In this document: in pieces, positions 13,561-22,963 of the stretch
How positions within the stretch are numbered: position 1 is the stretch's first letter
How the letters are laid out: every line of letters begins with the position of its first letter
DNA from: Rhodospirillales bacterium
Lineage (GTDB): Bacteria; Pseudomonadota; Alphaproteobacteria; Acetobacterales; Acetobacteraceae
Direction of reading: 5' to 3'
Length of the DNA: 64,000 bases
Assembly: GCA_025352665.1 (NCBI GenBank)
Contig: JANXSM010000143.1
Coordinates: 1-64,000 of the forward strand
Translations under genes and position numbers: made by a program
Notes under the pieces: model-generated
The model's database searches: none
Seen by the model: only the letters and a program-made list of their open reading frames with translations
What the model was told of the DNA's origin: nothing

Positions 13561-14067
13561 GATTCCTGCGGGCAATGCGACGGCGCGTTTTCATTTGGCG
13601 AGACGCTCGATCTGGTCGGTGAATACGACGAGATCGAGATACCGCTGGTGAGACCGTATGTCGTGCGTCATCGCCGCTCTTCGTGCCGCCCACGTCGTCG
13701 CCAGCAAACAAACCGGCGTTCGGATCGAGGGCACGAGCACATATCATTGGTGTTCCACTGCAAGGATGCGGTGGCGCATCAGCCCGATTATTCCCGCGCC
13801 GCCCGCGTCGCGACCGAGGCCTTGTAGGCCAAGATCCGGCGCGGCCGAGATCAGCTTCTGACGTTTTGCAACTATCCGGGTGAAGTCGACATCACCAACA
13901 ACACCTCCGAGCGCAAGCTCCGTGCCTGCATGATTCAGCGCAAGGTCACCAACGGCACCCGCGCCATATGCGCAGCAGACGCAGAAGCGGACCTGCGAAC
14001 CACAATCGATACCGCGCGGTTCAAGGGTCCTAGTCCTTTTGACGTCATCGTCAGAGCCCGTGCATAG
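13490..14067 (+). pseudogene. IS66-family transposase (TnpC) remnant
   Basis: Two pieces of an IS66 transposase survive in the same reading frame. The first (about 13500-13720) is the N-terminal zinc-finger region: HRPDSCGQCDGAFSFGETLDLVGEYDEIEIPLVRPYVVRH. The second (about 13790-14067) is the C-terminus: LLTFCNYPGEVDITNNTSERKLRACMIQRKVTNGTR, ending FDVIVRARA. The whole catalytic middle (several hundred residues in intact IS66) is deleted, and an in-frame TAG interrupts the second piece at about 13825. It overlaps the end of the resolvase remnant on the other strand. Confidence 0.8.
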
Positions 14068-14174
14068 CCGCAGCGCGGGCCACGAAATCCCAAATCGATA
14101 AACTGCGAGAGTAATTACAGCTTCGCCAGCCAAGTACAATCATTACCTGCACCAAATTTGCGGAAGGGCTCAAA

Positions 14175-14490
14175 TTGGCGCATGTGATCCTCGACAACTA
14201 CACCACCCGCAAACATCCGAAGGTTGTGGAGTGGCTGGCGCGGCATCCCCGTTTTACATTCCACTTCACGCTCATCTCGGCGTCGTGCGTCATCGCCGTC
14301 GAGGGCTTCTTCGCTAAGCTGACCAAGCGGCGACTGAAGCGCGGCGTGTTCCATTCCCCCGCCGCCTTGCAGGCCGTCATCAAACGCTTCCTCACCGAGG
14401 CAACGAAAACCCTCGCCCCTTCCGTTGGACCAACGACCCCGACAAGATCATTGCAGCCGCCAGGAGAAGGGGCGCGTCAAGCGTTAGGTT
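14175..14490 (+). pseudogene. IS630-family transposase C-terminal remnant
   Basis: The translation MAHVILDNYTTRKHPKVVEWLARHPRFTFHFT...AVEGFFAKLTKRRLKRGVFHS is the C-terminal DDE region of an IS630 transposase, with the final catalytic acidic residue in VEGFF. The normal ending (NENPRPFRWTNDPDKIIAAARRRG) is still present but lies in a different frame after about 14400, so there is a frameshift. The N-terminal two thirds are missing. No terminal inverted repeats could be defined. It sits directly outside the end of the phage lysis module. Confidence 0.8.
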
Positions 14491-14504
14491 CGATCCACCT
14501 AAAA

Positions 14505-15050
14505 TCAGTCTGGTTTACTTCGATATAGCATTTCAGTTTTCTGAACGCTTCCCGCAGAAGAGCCGACCCAGTAGCTAACCACTGAAGTTGCCATCGCAGC
14601 GAGAGAGCCAAGCAGCATGTTGAGCAGGGTCTCACTGCCAGAAGGCAAGGCCCGTGTTAGCGCCAGAAACATCACCGTACCAAATGTTCCAAGAACAGTT
14701 ATTGAAATGGCGGGCGCAGCCCATTGAACCGACGAGTGGCTCTGCGCAAGCCCAACGGTCTGCGCGCGCGCACTCGCGATGTCCGCCAGTTGCGCAGCCA
14801 ACAACGAAGCAGCGGCATCATCATGTGACTTTTCGCGTTCTGCAGCGATTTGCGCGAGTTTTACTCGAAGATCGGCTGCAATCGAGGGATTGGAGGACAG
14901 GATTTGGCTGGCAGCGGCTTCATCGGATGTTCCAGTCACCGCCTGCACGACGGCGGCCACCGCTGTTGCCGTTTTTTCGCCAGAATCCCCGAACAGCCAT
15001 TTTCCAATCTCAGGCGCCAAAGAGATTGCAAGGGGAATGAGTGGCAACAT
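14505..15050 (-). CDS. Phage holin, 3-TM type
   Basis: The 181-residue protein begins MLPLIPLAISLAPEIGKWLFG, a hydrophobic N-terminal segment. A helical, Ala/Glu-rich middle region follows. Two membrane segments lie near the C-terminus (ISITVLGTFGTVMFLALT and LLNMLLGSLAAMATSVVSYWVG), ending in the SYWVGSSAGS motif that I associate with the 3TM holin family. It would permeabilise the inner membrane for the endolysin encoded just upstream. The frame is open well beyond the ATG at 15050, but GGGAG lies just upstream of this ATG. It is the last gene of the late operon. Confidence 0.75.
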   Translation of the reverse strand: MLPLIPLAISLAPEIGKWLFGDSGEKTATAVAAVVQAVTGTSDEAAASQILSSNPSIAADLRVKLAQIAAEREKSHDDAAASLLAAQLADIASARAQTVGLAQSHSSVQWAAPAISITVLGTFGTVMFLALTRALPSGSETLLNMLLGSLAAMATSVVSYWVGSSAGSVQKTEMLYRSKPD

Positions 15051-15051
15051 T

Positions 15052-15630
15052 TTAACTGTCTCCCATGGTGATCGACTGATATGGCAGCGCACACAGTCGA
15101 CGAGCCCACCCAAGGCCGAATACGCGCCAGGTCGGCAAGCCGGCCATGAATGCAAGGCGCTGTGCTTGAAACTCTGCGCAGATCGCCGCGCCACCGATTT
15201 TATTCGCAGAAGAAGTGACGGCAGCTATAGTAATGGGACCGATCTGACCATCCAGATGCGCTTGTACAGTGCATTGAAGCCACAGGGCGGCGCGACCGAC
15301 ACCGTTATTAACCGCAGCATCAAAAACCAGTAACGCCAAAGGGGCCGGAAGCGCATCGCCCATGATCCGATCCCAATAGGCCGCCCGGTAAATCTCACGG
15401 GCCTGTTCCAAAGTTAAATCGCTAACACGTGTTGGCAACGAGGCGCGTACTACCTCGGGAGTCATTCGCTTCTCGTCCTCGTAGGCCGAGCTCGCGAGTC
15501 CCCAATTCGTTCCTTGTAGTTCCCCCACCCCCACCGACGCCCCTGTCCAGTTGCCGGGGTCCTCGCGGCTCAAATCAAAACCGCCCTCATGACCGATGAC
15601 AAAGGCGAACGCCTTTTCGAATGTACTCAC
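15052..15630 (-). CDS. Endolysin, glycoside hydrolase family 108 (N-acetylmuramidase)
   Basis: This enzyme should cleave peptidoglycan glycan strands during lysis. The GH108 signature is clear near the N-terminus: FEKAFAFVIGHEGGFDLSREDPGN, with the catalytic glutamate at residue 15 in HEGG. Further family features are TNWGLASSAY and AYWDRIMGDALPAPLALLVFDAAVNNG. The GTG start overlaps the stop of the preceding gene (GTGA), giving a 192-residue protein of normal family length. No signal peptide is seen, so release depends on the holin. Confidence 0.88.
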   Translation of the reverse strand: MSTFEKAFAFVIGHEGGFDLSREDPGNWTGASVGVGELQGTNWGLASSAYEDEKRMTPEVVRASLPTRVSDLTLEQAREIYRAAYWDRIMGDALPAPLALLVFDAAVNNGVGRAALWLQCTVQAHLDGQIGPITIAAVTSSANKIGGAAICAEFQAQRLAFMAGLPTWRVFGLGWARRLCALPYQSITMGDS

Positions 15631-15875
15631 CCGCTTTTTCCAGGCCAAAGATGTGAAGCGAAATAGCCCAGCAAAGTCAGGAGCGCGCCGCCTATCCAAT
15701 GAGCGAGTTGCAGGCCTCCCATCCCCTGACTCAATGTGCTGGTCAGCTTGTCCAGCTTCACCTCGATCGCTTCCAGTCGAGCCGCTGCGGTGAGTTCGTT
15801 TCTATCCATTCGGTCCTCGAGGGCGACAACTCGTCCCTCCAGTTGCCCGATCAGACGTGGAGCCCCTTCGTGCAT
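15627..15875 (-). CDS. XhlA-like lysis accessory membrane protein
   Basis: The 82-residue product has an N-terminal amphipathic helix rich in E, R and L (RLIGQLEGRVVALEDRMDRNELTAAARLEAIEVKLDKL). A single C-terminal membrane segment follows (LAHWIGGALLTLLGYFASHLW). This layout is that of XhlA/hemolysin-type proteins found in lysis cassettes. The start at 15875 is preferred to an upstream one at 15953 because GGGAGG sits just ahead of it. It overlaps the endolysin start by four bases, forming a lysis module with the endolysin and holin. Confidence 0.65.
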   Translation of the reverse strand: MHEGAPRLIGQLEGRVVALEDRMDRNELTAAARLEAIEVKLDKLTSTLSQGMGGLQLAHWIGGALLTLLGYFASHLWPGKSG

Positions 15876-15949
15876 GGTGCTGCCCTCCCTGGCGATGGCC
15901 GGCGGAACTGCTCTTCGCCTTTTGCCCTGACGCAGTTCCGGAGTTGAAC

Positions 15950-18900
15950 TCACAGGCTTCCCCTCACGCTAGCACCTGCGCCACCGGTTGCTCCGGCAGG
16001 GTTTACGGCGATGCCACCGGCGCTACCCCCGGCGTTGAAGCTACCAACGGTGAATGATGGCGCACCTAGATTCAGAACCTGGCAATTGCCACCATTTCCG
16101 CCGGCGCCACCCGATCCGCCCTTGCCAGTACCCGAGCCCCCACCGCCCGCGCCGCCGGCGCCGCCCGAGACGTCAATCGAATTGGGGATTATCGAGCCAA
16201 GCAGACTGTCAGTAACGATGTAAACGAAGCCGCCACCCGACGCGCCGCCGCCACCGCCGCCTGCTGCGTTGCCACCGGCAGCATTGCCGCCGCTGCCTGC
16301 TGCACCACCACGAGCCTGGAAAATTCCAATGCTCGTGTTAATACCTCGCTGGATAGACCTTGCATAAACCGCAACGAAGCCACCGGGCGCACTGCCACCG
16401 CCACCCCCACCGCCGGCATTGGTCCCATCGCCGCCGCCGCCGCCGCCGCCAGGGCCACCGCAAATTGCGGTAGAGAGCGGCACTAGCGTGCCATTCCCCC
16501 CCTGGACCACTTGAAACACGGTTGTGGGCGTATTGAATTGCGCTGTGCTCAAATACGGGACTGCCGTGACAGCACCCCCTGCACCACCTACAGAAACGCC
16601 CGCCCCACCGGCCCCGGCCGCGCCAGCAACGCCACCGATCAGGAAGGCAGTCGTATTCCAGTTGGATGAGGCTGTGCCAGGGGATCCGACACCTGTGGAA
16701 CCACCACCTCCTGCAAAGCCCACCCACCCACCTAGCAGGCTGGTGGCGGCTCCCGTTGGTGGCTGAGTGTTGCCCACAAGTGGGCCCGCTGTCGCCCCGG
16801 CTGCGTTATTCCCGTTGGAACCGTTGTATTGTATTGCGCCAGCCGGTGCGGAGGAAATGTCGAGCGTGCCAGATATGAAAACCCTGAAGCCGGCTGTAAC
16901 GAGCTTCGCAGTACCCGCGATAGTCAAGTTGGCATAGTGCATGTCGCGGCTGAGCGTGGTCGTGCCGCTAGAGAGAGACACGCTGCCGTCCACACCCGTG
17001 CCGTATGCGGGGTTCAAGGCTGGTCGATTGAGAAGGTCCAGGTAACTGCCACTATTGGCAACCGGCGCGAGGTTTGCGAGGCGACTATCGTTACCTGACT
17101 GACAGACCCATCGCGCCGCAGCCGATTGGAACTGGAACGCCACTTCAACATAAGCAGGAAGCGTACTTGGAGCGCCGGCAATCGTCTGACCAGGGCTCGC
17201 AATGAAGCTGCAGCTCGTAACCGAGGCGGTAGAACACACCAACAACCATTGACCGTTAACCGGACCTGTTGGCATTGTAATACTGCCGTTGGCAAGCGTT
17301 CCCGACGGCATTAATTGAAGTGTCGAGACCCCGAGGGCAACCGTGATGGTGAAACCGGTTGAGGGGGTTTGCAAGCTATAGCTTGCGTCGGCAATGCCGC
17401 CGTTGAAGCTAGCAACACCCATCGCCTTCAGCGACGTAACCGTGGTTGTGCCCGTACCCGCAGGCGCCAGAACAATATCCTGATTGACGCCCGTGCCGAC
17501 CGACTTAATGGACGCCGTGGACGTTCCGGTCGACCAGGCGACCGCCTGGCCCGCCGCCATCGTGAGAGCTGCTCCATCCTGAAACGTTGCAGTGGTCGTC
17601 CGCAACCCGTGAAGCCAGGTTAGATTAACCTCCAGCGGAGCATAAGGTATCTGCGCCGCAACACCGGTCACGTCTCCATTTATATAGATCGCACGCCCGA
17701 CAGCTCCAACGATGCAATTCGGCTCGTAGAGTGATGCGTTATAAAAACGGGACGGAAGCCCTGATGAATTGTTTGCAGCGGACTGACCGAATAGTTCGGC
17801 AAACAGTAAGTTTTTACCTTCACCAGGTTGACCCAAGCCAGTGGCTTCTGGGGAATAGTTAACGATCCCCGTTATCTGCTGAGGACCCACGATATTGTTG
17901 ACAGGGTCGTTACGGTATGCCTTCCAACCCATGTCTAGACCGCGGTTGACGACATTGTATTCCTCAACCACGTGAGTCCAGTTGTGGGTCGTATCCTGAG
18001 GCGTGATTCCAACGGTCCAACGCACAAGTTCCGCACCCATATTGGCGCCGCTAACGTTTGTCGGATTGTAGATCCCAATTAGCGTCTGTGCATTGTCGAC
18101 GCTGTCCGCGTTACCCGCAGCACTAAAATAACTGAACTTTTCAGCCTGGGCACAATACGGGCCGTTATTATACACGTTGGTGAGTGGGCCAATTACGCCC
18201 GCACTAGGAACCGATCCGGTAAAATTCCATTGAAAGGCACCGTTTCCGGGGTTTCCCGACGTCCAGGTACTATTGAAGCTACTCAACGTTCCTCCACTCA
18301 ACGCAAGCGAACGAAACTGCGCATTTCCATTCGAATCTATTAAGGCGGGCGTTGTGGAGGGATAGGTTGAGAGATCACGCAGGACGAAAGCGTTCCGGCT
18401 CACGGAATCCTTCAACACAGTAACTCCGTCGAACCAAGAGCCTCCACCATTGGAAACAATGATGCCGTTTGTTCCCGCACTGGGACCCAAGTTAACAACG
18501 CTCAAGCCATTTTTGGTGTTCCAACGGCTATTTTCGGGCTGAGAAGCCCCGTTGTTGACGAGGTCCACCTCAATTCCAGTGGCGGTTCCGTCCGACCCCG
18601 ATCTGACAGTTGCCTGGGCAGCGATCCCCCAGGCACGGCCCCTCGTGTTGCCGGGCATCATTGTGCCAGTGGCCTGAAGACCGACGATGTCCTTAAACGT
18701 CGTTGCCGTATCGTACGAGGTGCCCAGTGTGTAGGTTGACCGATCGTAGGACCCCGCAGTGGCATAAATCGCCGCTTTTTCGTATGATGTTGTGCCGTTG
18801 GTGGTCGCTGCAACTTGGGACGCATAGATCGTCCAAGAATTTCCGTCCACGGATCCGACGCGCATAAATGTCTTCGCGGCTTGTTGACCCTCGAGGACCG

Positions 18901-20329
18901 AATTATCGACATCAGTGTTGAACCGCCCGATGCCGACGAATGTGACACCGGCGTCGATCTCGAGTAGGGCCTTATCCTGAACATAAACTGCGTTATCGAA
19001 ACGATACACACCTCGAGGAAAGCGAATCGTTGCACCCGACCCCGCCATTCCCGCAGCCAGCGTCTGAAAGATCGCGCTGAAATCAGCAGCACCCGTAGGA
19101 TCAGCGCCGTAATCCAACACATTCAAGGTTTCGGCGTGGCGGTTGGCAAGTAAGCGAGCGGCGCTGCTGCCCGTGGCGACAGTCGTCGTTGCAGATACGT
19201 CCATCCCAACTGGCGAGACCGACAGCGTCCCATCCACCAAAACAGAAAGATTGGTGCCAGATTTCACGCCTCCCAAGCTCGCCGGCGATGCTGGCGGCAA
19301 GCTATAGGTCGTCGGCCTGTTCGACAGGTCTGCATAGCTTCCTGTGGTCGCCACAGCAGCCAGGCCGGCAACGTCGGTCGCAGAAAGCGCGACGGATCCA
19401 GTGCGTCCCGCCACCGCGGTGACAGGGGGAGATGCGACGCTTAGTGTGCCGTCGCTCGCGACACTGACATTCGCACCAGCTTTGATGCCTCCCAGGAAAG
19501 TCGAGTTGGCGACTGGAAGACTGTAGGGGAGCGGCCTGTTCGCGAGATCACCAAAGCTGCCACTGGTTGCGACCGCGGCCAAACCAGAAATATCGCTCGA
19601 TGAAAGTGCAATCGCTCCTGTGCGGCCAGCAACTGTGCTAACGGGGGCCGCCGCTGCGTTGAGAGTGCCATCTGCTGCAATCGAGAGATTGCTACCCGGC
19701 TTTACACCTCCGAGCGAAATCGCGGTCGCCATCGGTAAAGTATACGGTGAGGGTTTGTTGGACAGGTCAGCATAATTTCCCGTCGTAGCAACAGCAGCAA
19801 GACCAACCACATCAGCCGGCGAAAGGACCACCGTTCCGCTTGTGACCTGCCCCTTGGAGTTAACGCTTACCTTACTGTATATACCTGGCGTTGCAATGTT
19901 TGGAAGGGAAGTAGAGATTGTTGTCGATCCCGTACCAGTTAAATCCCCGGTCAGGGTAACCGTCTTAAAATATTTCTGCTGCACAAACGCAGTTGTCGCG
20001 ACGGCATTGCTGCTATCGGATTGCGGTGGTGTCGGTGCGGTTGGGTGCCCGGAAAAAGTCGGCGAACTAAGGGGAGCGATTTGGGTCGTGTCCACCATTA
20101 TCGCGCCGGCGGCCATTTGCAAACCGGCTCCAACGCCAACTGACTCAGGCTGGCCTGGAACGGTACTAACCCTGCCGAGCAAGGCACCTTGGCCGAGAAC
20201 CAATGCGGGCTGAAGGCCTTGATGCAGCAGAGCAACCGATGTGGAAGCTGAAATGCCCCCTTGATCGATCAAAATTCGATCGGTCGAATTGACGACCGCC
20301 GTTTGCGGTAGCTGCGGGATGGTGGTCAT
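15950..20329 (-). CDS. Large tail fibre/spike protein with repeats, beta-helix start and glycine-rich C-terminus
   Basis: This is a 1459-residue receptor-binding candidate, the largest protein of the phage. Residues about 20-75 form an adaptor module (ILIDQ...GLQPALVLGQGALLGRVS...PESVGVGAGL) that is also found in the next gene upstream. Three repeats of about 70 residues follow at about 167-375 (LAAVATTGxYADLSNRP...LGGVKxGxNLSVxxDGTLSV). A pectate-lyase-like beta-helix entry (LNVLDYGADPTGAADFSAIFQTL) comes next near residue 405. The last 300 residues are extremely Gly/Ala-rich. The ATG at 20329, with GGGGAGA ahead of it, is chosen over a longer open frame. The host receptor cannot be told. 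Confidence 0.8.
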   Translation of the reverse strand: MTTIPQLPQTAVVNSTDRILIDQGGISASTSVALLHQGLQPALVLGQGALLGRVSTVPGQPESVGVGAGLQMAAGAIMVDTTQIAPLSSPTFSGHPTAPTPPQSDSSNAVATTAFVQQKYFKTVTLTGDLTGTGSTTISTSLPNIATPGIYSKVSVNSKGQVTSGTVVLSPADVVGLAAVATTGNYADLSNKPSPYTLPMATAISLGGVKPGSNLSIAADGTLNAAAAPVSTVAGRTGAIALSSSDISGLAAVATSGSFGDLANRPLPYSLPVANSTFLGGIKAGANVSVASDGTLSVASPPVTAVAGRTGSVALSATDVAGLAAVATTGSYADLSNRPTTYSLPPASPASLGGVKSGTNLSVLVDGTLSVSPVGMDVSATTTVATGSSAARLLANRHAETLNVLDYGADPTGAADFSAIFQTLAAGMAGSGATIRFPRGVYRFDNAVYVQDKALLEIDAGVTFVGIGRFNTDVDNSVLEGQQAAKTFMRVGSVDGNSWTIYASQVAATTNGTTSYEKAAIYATAGSYDRSTYTLGTSYDTATTFKDIVGLQATGTMMPGNTRGRAWGIAAQATVRSGSDGTATGIEVDLVNNGASQPENSRWNTKNGLSVVNLGPSAGTNGIIVSNGGGSWFDGVTVLKDSVSRNAFVLRDLSTYPSTTPALIDSNGNAQFRSLALSGGTLSSFNSTWTSGNPGNGAFQWNFTGSVPSAGVIGPLTNVYNNGPYCAQAEKFSYFSAAGNADSVDNAQTLIGIYNPTNVSGANMGAELVRWTVGITPQDTTHNWTHVVEEYNVVNRGLDMGWKAYRNDPVNNIVGPQQITGIVNYSPEATGLGQPGEGKNLLFAELFGQSAANNSSGLPSRFYNASLYEPNCIVGAVGRAIYINGDVTGVAAQIPYAPLEVNLTWLHGLRTTTATFQDGAALTMAAGQAVAWSTGTSTASIKSVGTGVNQDIVLAPAGTGTTTVTSLKAMGVASFNGGIADASYSLQTPSTGFTITVALGVSTLQLMPSGTLANGSITMPTGPVNGQWLLVCSTASVTSCSFIASPGQTIAGAPSTLPAYVEVAFQFQSAAARWVCQSGNDSRLANLAPVANSGSYLDLLNRPALNPAYGTGVDGSVSLSSGTTTLSRDMHYANLTIAGTAKLVTAGFRVFISGTLDISSAPAGAIQYNGSNGNNAAGATAGPLVGNTQPPTGAATSLLGGWVGFAGGGGSTGVGSPGTASSNWNTTAFLIGGVAGAAGAGGAGVSVGGAGGAVTAVPYLSTAQFNTPTTVFQVVQGGNGTLVPLSTAICGGPGGGGGGGDGTNAGGGGGGGSAPGGFVAVYARSIQRGINTSIGIFQARGGAAGSGGNAAGGNAAGGGGGGASGGGFVYIVTDSLLGSIIPNSIDVSGGAGGAGGGGSGTGKGGSGGAGGNGGNCQVLNLGAPSFTVGSFNAGGSAGGIAVNPAGATGGAGASVRGSL

Positions 20330-20402
20330 GCGTGTTCTCCCCGCCCTGTTAGAATGGGCTGGTGATGGGTGCGCGAAGCGACAACGGTATGAGGGGACGT
20401 TG

Positions 20403-22961
20403 CTAGCCGAGCGCGAACCAACCGGTGTTCGCGTTCCCAGCACGCTTGACATAGAAACTTGTCCCGGCGCCCCCGTTAAGGTTGCGATAAGTGGACCCGG
20501 GCGGAGCTACCACCACACCTTCAGGAGCCCCTCGACCGATCGCCGAGAGGCAGCCGGTGGCCTCGGCATCAGTGGTCAGGCGGAGCCGCCCGCTCCCATT
20601 CGGATGGATTTGGACGTCTCCATTTGCAACACTTCGCAGGCTGGCACCTCCGGCGCCGTCGGGAGCGAGGTAGTCCGCGGTAGCGAAACGGCTCGCTCGC
20701 CAGGTTCCCCATGTGCCGATCCACTCAACATCGGCCGCGGCAGGAACATTAAGGTCATTATAGGACCAGTTTTCCTGCAGCGGCGTCGAGCCGATCCGCG
20801 AGAATTTGACCGCAGAATTGCACCGAACCAAAAGGCGCCGTTCTTCAGGGACCGGCAGGCCAGACCAAGCGGTTGCAACCGCACCACTCCCGTCACCAGT
20901 AATGGTGACCGACACCTGCGTGCCGGTTGCGCCATAGCCTGTGCCAGTCGCAGTTACGACTGCACCAATAATGGCGCCAGCCGATAGGATCGTTCGGGCA
21001 GAGGCACCGGCACCCAATCCGCCAATACTTATCGTTGCATTTGTGTAATTCGTCCCGGGAGACTGGATCCGAACAAACGTAATTCCTCCGGCAGACTGGG
21101 CCTGGTACATCGAAATCATCGACTGAACGCCCCCAGGAGCAGTTGTAATCATGATGTTGTCGGCGATATCGGGAACAAGCAGTGTTTGCAAACCCGAGAC
21201 CGCCGTTGGATTGACAACGCAACGTTGCGTAAGGTTCCAGCGATTGCCCTCGATGATGATGCTGTCGGTGTTTGCCCACAGCGCGTTGGACAACTGGCCG
21301 CCGTTGGTTCCAACCAAACTGTTCCGAGCCACGATTACGTTCTGCGGGCCGTCACGCAAAAGAATACCCCCGGCAAGCGAAGAGGTCAGAGCGATCCAGT
21401 TGCCAGAGATGGAAAGGACACTTGTCGCCTGTCCAAAGCTCAATCCTTGCGCGTCAGTCTCCACGTTGTTTGCAACCATGGCCCACGAAGAGCAATCCTG
21501 AAGGTAATTCCCGTCAACTCGGATATTAATTCCGCCGCCACAATTGATACCGAAGGTGGACCCTTGAACTTGATTGGCGCTGATGTCGGAGCATAGCGAG
21601 CCGCCGCAGTCGATACCGTAGAGCCCTGGGCCGGTCACCATGTTCGATGTGACCCGCGAGTAAGATATGTTGGCGAGGATGCCGGCGCCTGAATTCAGGA
21701 CGTTACCATTGTTGGACAGCAGATTTCCATGAATCAAAAGCGCCCGCCCAGACACCGAAATTCCGTAAATCAGATTGTCGTGACAGATGTTGCTGGCGAC
21801 AACAATCGATAGAGCATCAGGATTGGCATTGCCCCAGGTCGGCGGGACCAGGTTCGTCGCGTTGTAATTTCCAATCGCAATGCCGCGTTGATTGCTCCAA
21901 CACCGATTACCGAGCACCTGGGCCAGATGCACCTTCTTCACGTAGCTCGCATCGTTGTAATCGAGGCAAATTCCGTATTGCCCGTTATCGTGCGCCCGGC
22001 ACCCTTCGATCAACAGGCCCGCACACGCCTGCGCCCATAAACCGTGGACCGCGTTGTTGGAGAACTCACAGTCCCGCACGACATGCTGGCAATTTAGCGG
22101 GTCGGATGCAAGTATTGTTAGGCCATTACCCAATACAGTTCCGAATGCATTCAAAAACGTACACCGATGGAAGTCAGTTGTCGCGCAGTTGGTCCCGACC
22201 AGGACATTCCAGCTATCGGTTACGATAGCGGTCTTATTCGCATCGAAAGTAATGCCATCTGCCCGAAACGCAGCACCTTGGATTGCAATCCAGGCCCCGC
22301 CCCCGGTCTGGTGCGCCCTGCGCAAGATCGTTTGCCCCGGCATTCCCAACAGCACGGCCGAATTGGCCGTTATTGTAAACTGCCCGTTGACCACATAGGT
22401 CTTTGCAGCCAGCCGAACTGGTCGCCCCGATTGAAGCGCGTTCGTAAGCGCGTCACTATCATCGGTCACCCCGTCGCCCACAGCTCCGAAGTCCTCAATT
22501 GCAACGCTCGTGGAAAAGTGGTCAGCAAGCGACCTCGCCACAGTAGCCCCTTGCGCTTTGGTCTGGAGGGTAGACAGATCGATATTAGGCAAGCCGCCGA
22601 GCCCAGCCATAAACTGACCATACGGGACCGATTTGTTCACCCCAGCCTGTGCCATAGCGATGAGATCGACTGCCGATGGTGAATTAGCAGCGGGTAAGTT
22701 CGCGACGTTGAACTGACTCGCGGTTGCAGATAATGTTCCGTTTGAGAGACTGAGATTGGCCCCGATTGCAATAGACTCAGGCGTTCCACTGCCTGCCGAA
22801 ATGCGGCCGAGCACCTGGCCCGATCCTAGAGCCAGAGTTGGTTGCAGCCCAGCAGTGATCTGCGCAATCGTCGCACGGCGAAGAACTCCGTTCTGGCTGA
22901 CTGGAACCTCGTCGTCAGTTGTGGTGGCAATGGCCGCGGCGAGTTGGTCGATTGTGGGCAT
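20403..22961 (-). CDS. Tailspike-like protein with pectate-lyase (right-handed beta-helix) fold
   Basis: The 852-residue protein starts with the same adaptor module as the following fibre gene (GLQPTLALGSGQVLGRISAGSGTPESIAIGANL, residues 38-70). Residues from about 155 read VAIEDFGAVGDGVTDDSDALTNAL, the classic entry of phage pectate-lyase-superfamily spikes. A long series of parallel beta-helix rungs follows (repeated GNxxSNN, VRDCEFSNNAVHGLWAQ, GISVSGRALLIHGNLLSNNG). Such proteins often degrade or bind surface polysaccharide. No catalytic residues can be assigned from sequence alone. The C-terminus ends TSFYVKRAGNANTGWFALG. Confidence 0.82.
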   Translation of the reverse strand: MPTIDQLAAAIATTTDDEVPVSQNGVLRRATIAQITAGLQPTLALGSGQVLGRISAGSGTPESIAIGANLSLSNGTLSATASQFNVANLPAANSPSAVDLIAMAQAGVNKSVPYGQFMAGLGGLPNIDLSTLQTKAQGATVARSLADHFSTSVAIEDFGAVGDGVTDDSDALTNALQSGRPVRLAAKTYVVNGQFTITANSAVLLGMPGQTILRRAHQTGGGAWIAIQGAAFRADGITFDANKTAIVTDSWNVLVGTNCATTDFHRCTFLNAFGTVLGNGLTILASDPLNCQHVVRDCEFSNNAVHGLWAQACAGLLIEGCRAHDNGQYGICLDYNDASYVKKVHLAQVLGNRCWSNQRGIAIGNYNATNLVPPTWGNANPDALSIVVASNICHDNLIYGISVSGRALLIHGNLLSNNGNVLNSGAGILANISYSRVTSNMVTGPGLYGIDCGGSLCSDISANQVQGSTFGINCGGGINIRVDGNYLQDCSSWAMVANNVETDAQGLSFGQATSVLSISGNWIALTSSLAGGILLRDGPQNVIVARNSLVGTNGGQLSNALWANTDSIIIEGNRWNLTQRCVVNPTAVSGLQTLLVPDIADNIMITTAPGGVQSMISMYQAQSAGGITFVRIQSPGTNYTNATISIGGLGAGASARTILSAGAIIGAVVTATGTGYGATGTQVSVTITGDGSGAVATAWSGLPVPEERRLLVRCNSAVKFSRIGSTPLQENWSYNDLNVPAAADVEWIGTWGTWRASRFATADYLAPDGAGGASLRSVANGDVQIHPNGSGRLRLTTDAEATGCLSAIGRGAPEGVVVAPPGSTYRNLNGGAGTSFYVKRAGNANTGWFALG

Positions 22962-22963
22962 TT

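Noticed and set aside
16011-16800. A CRISPR-like array in the repetitive GC-rich fibre C-terminus
   Set aside because: The repetition is codon-level glycine-rich coding sequence with irregular period and no conserved repeat-spacer structure.
15950-22961. A diversity-generating retroelement acting on the fibre genes
   Set aside because: The tandem fibres made me look, but there is no reverse transcriptase frame and no template/variable repeat pair with adenine-specific differences in the window.
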